64,000 nucleotides of DNA from Ilex aquifolium (lineage: Eukaryota > Streptophyta > Magnoliopsida > Aquifoliales > Aquifoliaceae): the NCBI GenBank assembly GCA_951799425.1, contig OX637406.1, positions 29,816,390 through 29,880,389 on the forward strand, in the 5' to 3' direction. The notes under the pieces are model-generated. The model made no database searches. It had not been told where the DNA came from and saw only the letters and a list, made by a program, of their open reading frames with translations. The number at the start of each line of letters is the position of its first letter. Positions within the stretch are counted from its first letter, which is position 1. A program made the translations under genes and the position numbers. Positions 45,440-55,092 of the stretch are shown piece after piece.

Positions 45440-45967
45440 TGTCATGCCCAATTTCCACAAATAGGCCCGAACTAACTATTAATCATCCAACCATGAGAGT
45501 TCACCATCTAACCAAAAAAAATCCCCAAAATTTTTTTTGGATGTAAAACATGTATTTATTAAAGAAAATGTTATCAACGCCGTTGTTTATCTAGCATATA
45601 ATTATGAATTAAAATCAAAAGATACATATACATAACCCTAATCCTCAATGAATAGAGTTGGGAAAGAAACCCTACCTTAATATGCAGTTAATTGATCCTA
45701 ATAATTTTGATGTCATTCCTACATTAGGTCTTTAAGATCTTGCCCTTTTTCTTCTCTCCCAACTTCTCTTGGCTTCCTAGGATTGAAACATACGTAATGA
45801 ACTCTCAAAACGTGGCCCTTGGGTATTTATAGTTTAAAAAATGGGGAAAACCCTAGAAGCTGAGCGGGGACAAAAATCACTCTTTCATTTGAACGGAGCT
45901 TTTCTCATCCGAACTGAACTTACTGCCAATATCTATTGTTTTTCTGCGAAGGTTTTACCAAGGTTTT
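45440..45967 (-). mobile_element. T5 (right), T-like LTR fragment with PBS side intact
   Basis: Minus-strand LTR ending ...GGGCATGACA at 45440. Aligns with 20975-21480 (aacatgtatttattaaagaaaa, atataattatgaatt..aaaatcaaaagatac, gggtatttatag). Interrupted at 45967 by Ath-c. Probably the other LTR of the element at 20666-21960, which would span ~25 kb of later insertions. That pairing is inference. Confidence 0.65.
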
Positions 45968-47508
45968 TGATAGTACTTGATTTAAATCATACACCAAAGT
46001 ATAAGTGCTCAAATTGTAATATTTCTCAGTTAAGTCCGAGGTCAAACCCATAGGGAGCTAACTGTTGGTATTCAAAATAGAAAAATGTAAGATTGTCGTG
46101 TGTGTTGTGTGCAATGGAATAACTTGTGGTGTGAGCTTAGAATTATCAGATAGATATTTAACTAAACTTTAAATAACAAGGATAAAAAGTACTCTTCAGT
46201 TCGGGGATCCAACATGCATTATACTACTTATTTATGAAAATACCACCTTACAGCAGTTGACTCCCATTTCACTGGAAAGTTAACCGGTAGGTTTTATGTA
46301 TAACTGAACCATATCACAACAACTAGTTAGGTTAGCCGGAAGTCCTCTATACCATGCAACAACCAAATAACCTTAGTAAAACCGAAGGTGAACCATTCAA
46401 AAGGTTTAATCTAGCTATTCGACCGGTAGGTTGATGATTCAATGAAGACGGAGTTTCGGTTTATGCATTGAATCAAAAGCATTGGCTATGGCGAGATTTA
46501 ACCCGTCTATAACCGATCTCCCGACTATTACATAAAACCCAACTGCATGCATCATTGAATCACACATGAAATACGTAATAACTTATAGATAGAATGATAT
46601 ATATCAATAAGCTTTTCTCGGTGTTCATAACCATGAGTATATTATAATAATAAACATCCATCAATTACGAGAGGTATAAACATTAACACATAAATAAAAT
46701 ATTGAAATTTTCATAACTTAAACAATATTACACATGCATTCACCCGTCACTGAAGAGTATAAACAGACTACTCATGCTTCATTGCTATAGACGAGCGAGA
46801 AGAATGAGATGATCCCATTACAATAGAATATAAAATACAACAAGTCATTCCCCGAGGAATAGCTGAAATACAGCCACTCTTATTACCGGCTAGGGTACAA
46901 AAGTGAGAGAGGTTCAACCCTCCAAGTTGAAAGGATAAATAAAAATGTAGAAGTAGAGAAAAGTCTGGCTGGAAAGTGATTAGGGTAGGGCTTCGCTCTT
47001 TCTGACTGTAAAAACTCTCTCTAAAGCCTCTCTTTCTCTCTTCCTTCCCTCCTTCAGTCCTTCTTTGAACTGGACTACACTCTGGTGAATGTCCCCCTAA
47101 AATGAGCTGAATAGGACTATTTATAGGCACCCGAAGGGAGGGTAGAGGCAGTAGACACCCAAGGTGGACAATGGGGTGCTTTTTTTGCTTAAATGGACCA
47201 ATAGGAGGAATGGGAGGAGAAAGGCAGTTAGAGTACCATCTAGACACCACCACCACTATTCGTACGGTGAGGATCTTATGGTTTTTCATGCGCAACCACC
47301 CTTGTTGACTCCTTAATTACACTTGCCTCATTTCCTTCATTCAGCCTCTGTACTTTGATCCTCTTTAACTTTCGTATTTATCCTTGAAACCCTAAAAAAT
47401 ATACAAACTACATATTAACCCAAATACTTTATAAATTAATCACTTTAACCTATCGCACATAATTAACCCTAAACTCTAATTCATTTGCGCACTATTTAGG
47501 GTTAATCA
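45968..47508 (-). mobile_element. Ath-c 3' LTR
   Basis: 1541 bp with TGAT...ATCA ends. On the minus strand it starts TGATTAACCC and ends AGTACTATCA. The LTR-end motif (tgggtttgacctcgg) and tactttggtgta are near 45985-46060. A minus-strand TATAAATA lies at 47118-47125. The polypurine side (gaccccctgacc at 47509) places the internal region to the right, so this is the 3' LTR of a minus-strand element. No perfect palindrome array precedes its TATA box. A 175-codon minus ORF inside is not conserved. Confidence 0.75.
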
Positions 47509-49019
47509 GACCCCCTGACCAAACATTACTAGTCCCTAGTAATAAAACAAGTAAAACAAAATTACTTTCGTAGATTTCACGATTGCATTTAGCCTATGCA
47601 ACAAGTTGTTCAACACCTAGGTGATCCCTAGTGGACGAGTTTTATCTCGTGAAGGTTTTCAGTGAAGATACCTATAAACTTCAATAGTTAGGATTACATA
47701 ATTTATATTTTTCACAGATAAGATTAAATCACTATTCTATTCTATTACCAGGATATTTCCCCTCCCTAGATCACTATAAGAGTAACACCCATTAATTGTA
47801 ACACTATTCCTATTTTTAGAAAAACTCATGTGTGGGTGCAGGGATTTCTTTTTTTTTTTTTTAAAAACACTTAAAAAATATCACAATCCTTCATTCTGAT
47901 GTACAAGAATTAGCCTCGATGTTAATCCTTTCCTAGAAATCACTCAGCAAAGAATATACTCAAGTTTTAGTGACTATCACTCAAAAATTACATGTGATAA
48001 GAATATTGTTATCAAAGCAATGTAATAGCACATGCAATATCCAAAAGAAAGTTATTTGAATAGAATTGGGAATTGACATAATCTCATGAAAGAATATTAA
48101 CACTGTATCAAACAACATTATGAACCTTCTCCATTTTTGATGAATAGGTGGAAATAATACATGTGCATGACTTCTAGAATAAAAAAGGACTTTATTAGGG
48201 TTATAACGTGATCAAGGGTATTGGGCTTATGAAACGATGTCAAAGGTATTCAAAAAGTTATCATTTTCAATTAGTGTAGCACACATCTCTCCCATTTGTC
48301 CAAAACTTTTAGACATTGTATTTTCCATTTTTTTCTCTCAATCCCATATTTGTAATTTCTTGGCTATTTTCTTTCTTTGCTTCCTTGCTTTTTGTTTTTC
48401 TGTTCTCTTTTGCTTCTTTCACATATTCTTTTATTTTTCCTTTTCTTTCTTGAACCGTAGTCACCATTTTTCTACCTTTTCTGTATAATGCCTTCTTTAG
48501 GAGAGGGTGTAAGAAAATTATATAGCAAAGGTTGGATAAATATTTTTTCTATGGCTCAGCTAATGCATGAGTTAAAGAAAAGAAACTATACTTTTAGGCT
48601 CAATCATGGCTCACTAGGGATATAGTTTTGCAAAAGAAATGGCTAAGGCTCAAAATAAAATCACAAATGGCCTAAGATCGTTTTCTAGAATTCATACACA
48701 TGCATAATTTCCCTAAAGATTAAAAGAGAATGTTTGATATGTCATTTGATGAGTGCTAATCAAAACAAAAATAATGAGATTATTCAAAGAAATTTTACCG
48801 CTGAACATAAATTCTTAATTGAGTAAACATTAAAAATCTCTCCAAGGAAGATTGACTCAAAATCTGCATACAGGTGTTACATCTCCACTATATATGTAAG
48901 CCTTATAAAGGATCGTAGTATTTCAAAAGGTTTTCAAAATAAGAATTTTTTACATTCTCAAGATGATGAGTTTTTATGAAAATATAGAGAAAGTGTACAA
49001 ACAATGTATGAAATTCCCT
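47509..49019 (-). mobile_element. Ath-c internal non-coding region
   Basis: Collinear with 62206-63720 of Ath-e: tactagtccctagtaa (47527), gattgcatttagc (47581) and ggtgatccctagtggacgag (47622), a T-rich tract near 48320-48440, and the ggcctaagatcgttttc block near 48671. Interrupted at about 49019 by K6 and resumed at 51514. No coding sequence. Confidence 0.7.
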
Positions 49020-51513
49020 CATAATCCGAGAAAATTTAAATTTTTATGAAAAAAGGCAAAACAGTAATTAGTCGTTACAGTACGGGTTGAAAACCCAATT
49101 TTTCTAGAACTTTGATGATGAAATGGACCTCACCATTAGATTCATCTCGCGAAATCTAGTTATCCAGTCAATTTTCGTTGAATTCTGAGATAGTCAAATT
49201 TTTTGCGTTTTACGATGCGATCTGGTGTCACGTGACAAAAATAAACGCGATCGTGAATAAATTGTGAAACGTGAAAAATAATTTAAATTTAGTTCAAATA
49301 AAATATGTTGAACTTAAAACGGGATGAGATTAAATTAATTCGAGATGAAATCAGATCAGTAAAAGGCGGGACGTGTGGCGTGTTGTGGGCCAAGCATCCA
49401 AGGGGGAAAAATTAATTTTTTCCCCCAAAGTGGCTTCTGAATTTCATTAGAGAGAGGGGGAAGAAGAGAGAGAAAATCAAGGGTTTCTTCTTCTTCTTCT
49501 TCTTGCGATCTAAGGCCAACCTTTGGTTGAAATCTTTCGGGCCAAGAACTAAAGTTCATCTACTCGATGAGAGCTACGTCTACGTACCAAAAATCTGGGA
49601 TTTTGACGAAGTCTCAAAGACGGAATTTTTGGAAATCAAGGCTTGAAGCTTGATTTAGGTCTTCTTGGAGTTTCTACCACTTGTATCACGCTTCAAGAGG
49701 TAGGGTCCTTCTCCTAGTTAAGTTTATTTTCAATCTTGGGTTTCATATGAAATAGGTAGCATGACTTGAGATGAAATCTCTTGTCTAAATGTATTTCTAG
49801 TGTAACTAGAGTGTGATAATTGGTATAAGAATGTATAAAACCAATTTTTGCATGAATTGGGTTTTGGGTGAAATTGCTTGTTTTTATAATTTCATGAGAA
49901 ATGTGTTGATTGGGCATGCTATGTGTTTATATTTATGCCTTGACAGTGTTCGATAAAATGTCTATATTGATTTAGCATGTTGGTTTCATTGAAAATGTTA
50001 TAACATGCATGGTGGAAAATATGGAATGTAATTATATGCTCATGATATAATTGACATTGCGAAAATGGTGGATGTCATGCTACACTCATGATATGATGAA
50101 CATGGCATTGAAATTGCAATGGTATATTACATTGCATATGCATGGGGAAGCATCACATTCGTGGACATGTGACATGGGTGTGGGTGTATGCATGACTTTG
50201 ATCAAACACCATTCTTGGTGGATGATACGTGGGCTCGGGAAAGTTGGACCAAGGTTCGAATGAGTCGCACGGGGTTGCATTTAAAATAGGGTCGGGGTTA
50301 GCAAGAAGGACTAGATTGTCCCTGGGTGCAAGAATTAGTTATTTGGATACACACTATGGGTATTGAGTTCATAAAGTGTGTCGGCGTATGTGGGGCCGTT
50401 GGTGGAAGTCCATAAATGTTGTGTCGGTTGGGTGCCCATTGGTGGAAATCTATAAATACCCACCCCAAGAAAGAACCAAGATTTATAATGGCAATTGGAT
50501 GTGTAACATCAATGACGGGGGGCTCGGAATGCCCGAATTCATACTCGATATTGCATGTGTTATGGGAGCGGGTGAAGGCTTGGGTTGCGTTGCATGTGTG
50601 AGTCTCACCTCATAACATGACATGAAATTATGACATTCATTCTTGAAGTTGCATGTTCTTGGATAAATGTTTGTTTGATAGTTGAATTGAATGTGAGCAT
50701 TTTATATGCATCTAGGTTGGGGAGTAGCCTTTTTAGGAGATACCCTATTGAGCGTGACTCACCCTTTATGGGGACAATATTTCAGGCGTGGGACAAGCGC
50801 TGGTGGATGGCTCTCACTTGGGCCCTCATCGATGAAGAAAGTCGGATTGTGGCTTTAAATTATATTTTTGTAAAACAAGTGTGTAATTGATTTTTGGACA
50901 CGTAATATTGTATAAAGGATTGTAAAACGAACTCATATGAACTGTATTTTGTGTAAAATTTAATGTTATACGAGTTTGGGTGGATGTTGTGTGAGTTTGG
51001 ATGAGTTGGAATTGAAAAGGGATTGAATTGGGGGCAAACTAGGCTCTCTTACTAGTAGAACATTGAATACCTACCGGTAGAATAATTCCAAAGAGCTCTT
51101 CTACCGGTAGAACGTTGATTATCTACCGGTAGAGGAATTCCAGAGAGCTCTTCTACTAGTAGAACGTCGATTATCTACCGGTAGGTCCCCTTATATTTTC
51201 AAAAATTTAAAATAATCTTGTCAAGCCTATGGGCCTGGAGTCCTTTTGCTTAAAAGATGTAAATGGAGTAATATGAAGCACAAATTGATGTATATTGGAC
51301 CTTGGAATGGTCAAGTGATTGAAATGTATACAGGTTATGCGTTTGGGAGTGCCTAGTACAAGGGAGACTCTGCCCAAACTCTGTGTTGTTTACGATCCCG
51401 GAGAAGGGGATGTTGTGACATGGTGTCGAGTTATGCGGTATTCACAGGTACTTCCGCGGGTTGATGGGTGATCAACGGGTTGACAAAGGACCCCGAGTTT
51501 TAGGGGCGTCACA
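49020..51513 (+). mobile_element. K6, K-family LTR (5' tip eroded)
   Basis: About 2.5 kb, ending GGGGCGTCACA at 51513. The 5' end lacks the TGTAAAAC tip but aligns from ccgagaaaattt onward with K3. No target duplication is detectable (ccctc before, taacc after). All K landmarks are present. The tract ttcttcttcttcttcttc lies near 49486-49505. Confidence 0.8.
51050..51185 (+). repeat. ACCGGT/ACTAGT palindrome cassette in K6
   Basis: CTACCGGTAG (51071-51080), TTCTACCGGTAGAA (51099-51112), TCTACCGGTAGA (51122-51133), TTCTACTAGTAGAA (51151-51164) and CTACCGGTAG near 51175-51184, spaced by acgttgatt or gaattcc. The fourth has CTAG where the others have CCGG yet is still a perfect palindrome, the product expected if both central CpGs deaminated. 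Confidence 0.75.
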
Positions 51514-51633
51514 TAACCAAATTAATTAAAACCAAATCAAAAAAACTGTTAGAAATATAAAACCGAAATAAAGTGCATAATAAAAAGTTCGATAAAAGTA
51601 GAAAGAGCATAAAAATTTTAGGAACTCTGGTTA
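51514..51633 (-). mobile_element. Ath-c region just downstream of ORF2-like gene
   Basis: AT-rich sequence resembling the right edge of Ath-e (aaattaaaac, agtgcataa). Non-coding. Confidence 0.4.
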
Positions 51634-51902
51634 CTAGGCTGATGGGCCACCACTGTATTGCCCTCGAAGTAGCCTTAGGATTTCATTCTAGTTTTCTTCA
51701 TAGCTAGCAATCCTTTGATCCAATTGGGTGATGAGAGTCTCTAATCCCAGTAGAATCTGGCGGTCAGTCCGGCCATCAACAGGAATATAAGGCTGCTTTT
51801 CTAGTTGCTGGGGCTTCTCCGGTAGCTAAAAATCTGCACCTTCTAGGAATGGATTTACTTGCAATGCTGGTGGTGCTTCGTGTTGCTCTTCTGCCTGCCC
51901 TC
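51634..51902 (-). pseudogene. C-terminal remnant of an Athila ORF2-like protein
   Basis: The minus strand reads one consistent frame (QAEEQHEAPPALQVNPFLEG ... QLEKQPYIPVDGRTDRQILL ... LITQLDQRIASYEEN) to a stop at 51634-51636, with two internal TAG codons that look like mutated CAG. The tail has heptad-like hydrophobic spacing, like the tail of the ORF2 pseudogene near 6490-6600. It is cut at 51902 by S3. Its identity is inferred from position (upstream of the Athila non-coding region) and composition. Confidence 0.45.
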
Positions 51903-52568
51903 TGATGAGCAAGTAATATTACATATTTAACAGCCTCATTACATGCATTTTAACTCAACTTTGCATTTAATTACTTAGAGTTTAGTCGAATTTATGAATA
52001 ATGTTGATGTTGCAGGTAATTATAGCGTAAATAATGGATTTCGGAACCCTGCAACTAAATGTGAATGAGTGGTGAAGAGATGGACACATTACAAGAGGAT
52101 TGAGAGGCTTTAAAGTGAAAGAAATCAAGTAGGTAGTGGTATTTGGTATTATAGGCACCAGTATCTAAGTCTACTTGAATTTTGGTACCGGCACCTGCAC
52201 CATTTGGTATTGGTACCTATGATTTCCCCATTTTTGACAATGATCCACTTTGAATCTGAAAATTTTTAAACATGAAAGTTGTAGATCTGGATGTCCTCTG
52301 TATTTTTTCAAAATTTCACCTCAATCCAACGGTTGGATCCAAAGTTATGATAAATCTATGAAATCTGGTCCTGAACTAGCATCCCCCTTACGACCTACCG
52401 GTAGAAGACAACAAAAACCTACCGGTAGGTTTTGGCTACTGGAGTAAAACCTACTGGTAGGTTTTTCCATCGACCTACCGATAGGTTTTGCTGAAAAAGG
52501 CCAGATTCTGTAACTTATCCTCCACTTGTTTGGGGGGCCCACCATTACTTCTCCCACACATTTCCTGA
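51903..52568 (+). mobile_element. S3 LTR, part 1
   Basis: Starts TGATGAGCAAG after ccctc and follows S2 closely (cctcattacatgcattttaactcaa). Interrupted by S4 at 52568. S3 continues at 54414-55092 and 57346-57443. Its 3' end and matching duplication lie beyond Ath-d, outside the window. Confidence 0.85.
52391..52495 (+). repeat. ACCGGT palindromes in S3
   Basis: CTACCGGTAG (52395-52404), and a perfect 20-bp palindrome at 52414-52433 (AAAACCTACC and its complement). Two further copies have one changed base at the centre: ctactggtag near 52451 and ctaccgatag near 52475. Offset 492-590 bp, the same slot as in S1, S2 and S4. Confidence 0.75.
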
Positions 52569-54408
52569 TGTTTGGTCAAAATTGTTGTTGTTCCTAACCT
52601 CCTAATATCATCCCTCAATGTGTATATGATGTAGGTGCGAAGGGAGTGTCACTCTCCCTTGGGATGATGTCAAAAGAAAGGCAATAGAATGGTGGTGGAA
52701 ATGAAATGTATGAAATGGGAAATATGTGAAATGAACAAAAGTGCTCCCCAAGGGCAATGAGTCTTTTGCTTGTCGTGTTTTACTTTGAATGAGTATTCCA
52801 AGGTCGTTTCCTCAGGGAAGGAAAGTTCAAGTGTGTGAAGGTGATTTTGTCAAAAAGGAAAAGTGTAAAATCTTTTGTGTTTGAGTTTGGGGAGTGAAGT
52901 TTGTGAATGAAAATGAAATAAAACAAGTATTGGCTAATCCGAAGGGTTCATTCCAATGGGAATTCCAAATCAACTCGAAGCCTTCCTCGAATAGAGCTTA
53001 GATAAACGATTGATTCATGGGATACTAGGGACGAAATGGAGGTGAGGATCCAAGCATAACCCGTGACCAGACCTACGGGATATCAAATACTCATAACTGC
53101 ATCCACTCTCAACCCAGTCAAACCGAACCATCGTACTCTGAGAGGAGAAAATAAAATGAGTTGAAATGGCACACCCAAGAGGAGGTCTCCCTTGGATTAG
53201 CCAACTTAAAAATCTAGCTACTCATGCTAAGCAAGAAAAACATAATGTAAAGAGACATAATGAAGAAATGAAGATTGAAACTTAACTTAAAGCAAGAAAA
53301 CTTAAACTAAGAAGAAAAATATTCAATACCCATTTCAAAGCTTGAAAATGAAGAACTCAAAACAACAATGGTAGAATCTAGAATGCACAACTAAACTTGC
53401 AAAGCATTAGAAATAAATGACATTAAAGACAATAAATGAAGCTTACATGATCCTTACAAAAGATTACAAGTGAAATGGGTGAAGACAATGCAAAAATCTA
53501 ACGTTTCTATCTACTATTCATCATCTTCTTCCTTGGACTACTCCTAAGCTTAGGTAGCCACCCCCACTCAATGCTTGGTGAATGCTGAGTATATGGAGTG
53601 TGAGAGCTCTGCATTTTCGTCCATGAGGGTCCCCCTGGCCTCTGTGCAGGCCTCCCATCAAAGGGAGGTTAGATGATGGCTTGGACAGGCTAGGAGCATC
53701 CTACCTAGCAACTCCCCTGACAGCCCCCTTCTCTCCCATCCTCATTAATGCAATGGCCTCCAAAGTCTTCCACAAGGATGTAGGAATCATGTAAATGTGT
53801 AAGGGATGTCAGGGGACAAGTGGGGGAATCAATGGTGGGACCCCCAAGCAAGTGGAGCATGGTTTGTAGGTGTTTTGGGCTGTTCAGCAGACAGTACCGG
53901 TACCCCGAACTCCAGAGGCAGAACCGTACCGATACTGCGTACCGGGACTGTTTCTGCTGCGGACCAATTTTCGTAGAATCATCATAACTTTTGATCCAAA
54001 TGTCAGATTGAGATAAAATTTTAATACAATACAGAAGACATCCAGATCTAAAACTTTTATGTTTTGCACTTTTTCATATTCGAATAGGATCATAGTCAAA
54101 AATGAGGAAAACTGAGGTACTACTACAAAATGGTGTGGGTGCTGATGCCTATGTTACCAAACATCAATACCTCCTTGATTTCTTTCACTTTTAAGGCTCC
54201 AAATCCTCATGTAATGTGTCCATCTCTTCACCACACATCCACACATAGTTTCAAGGTTCTAAAATCCATCATTTATGCTATAATTACCTGCAACATCGAA
54301 AATTCAACATTATTGACAACTTTGGCTAACTCTAAGTACTTAAATGCAAAAGTTGAGTTAAAATGCATGTAATGAGGCCTTCAAATATGCAATATTTTGT
54401 GCTCATCA
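52569..54408 (-). mobile_element. S4, solo S LTR nested in S3
   Basis: 1840 bp, with a perfect duplication CCTGA (52564-52568 and 54409-54413). Reverse orientation relative to its host S3, so host and guest form an inverted pair. Minus-strand start TGATGAGCAC at 54408. Confidence 0.92.
53894..53955 (-). repeat. Decayed ACCGGT palindromes in S4
   Basis: One perfect GTACCGGTAC (53894-53903) and two degenerate copies (cgtaccgatactg, cgtaccgggac). Offset about 453-514 bp from the LTR start. Confidence 0.6.
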
Positions 54409-54413
54409 CCTGA

Positions 54414-55092
54414 CATTGTCTACATACAACCATGCCTACAAGATCCTAGTTTTTGACTTTTGAGGATGGAGGATGGGAAATGGAGAGAAGGAGGGAGGCA
54501 TGGTAGATGCAGGTTATGCTTGCCCTAGCCTGTCAAAAGCATCACCTCACCTCCCATTGATGAGAGGTCTGCACACACAGGCTAAGGAAAGAGGGATGGA
54601 CAAAATTTACCAAGCTCTACACCATATATTCAGAATTCACACAAGCTTTGGGAAGGAGGAGGCTACCTAAGCTTAGGAGTAGTTTTTAGAGAGATAAGTT
54701 CCAAGGAAGAAGATGAAGTTTAAAGAGATAAAGCTGAGATTTTTGTATTTTCTTCACCCATTTCAGTTGTAGTAAGTTATATTTCATTTGTAATCTTCAT
54801 TTCTTGCATTGTAATCTCTTTTATTTCAAGCGTAATCAAGTTTAATCTTATGTTCTTGCACTCCCATAATTTCTACTGGGTTTTCTCTACAACACTTATG
54901 TTTGGGTATGAAATGAATTTTTCTTTGTAGTTTACCATCTCCTAGCATTAATACAAGTTCTAAGTTTCATTTCATCTCTATTTTCAATCCATTTCATCTA
55001 TATGTCACTTTATATTTTGTTTATTCTTGCTTTTACTATGAGTAGCTAGATTTTTAGTTGGCTAATCCAAGGGGAATTTCATCTTGGGTATG
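54414..55092 (+). mobile_element. S3 LTR, part 2
   Basis: Collinear with S2 34590-35260 (gctacctaagcttagga near 54661, gagtagctag near 55039). Ends gtatg, the T4 duplication. Confidence 0.85.

Noticed and set aside
46768-47295. 175-codon open frame on the minus strand
   Set aside because: Within the Ath-c LTR across its TATA box and leader. Not conserved in the related Ath-a or Ath-e LTRs.
48237-48488. 83-codon Phe/Ser-rich frame (similar T-rich frame at 62978-63199)
   Set aside because: Translation of a T-rich tract in the Athila non-coding region. The two copies do not share protein sequence.
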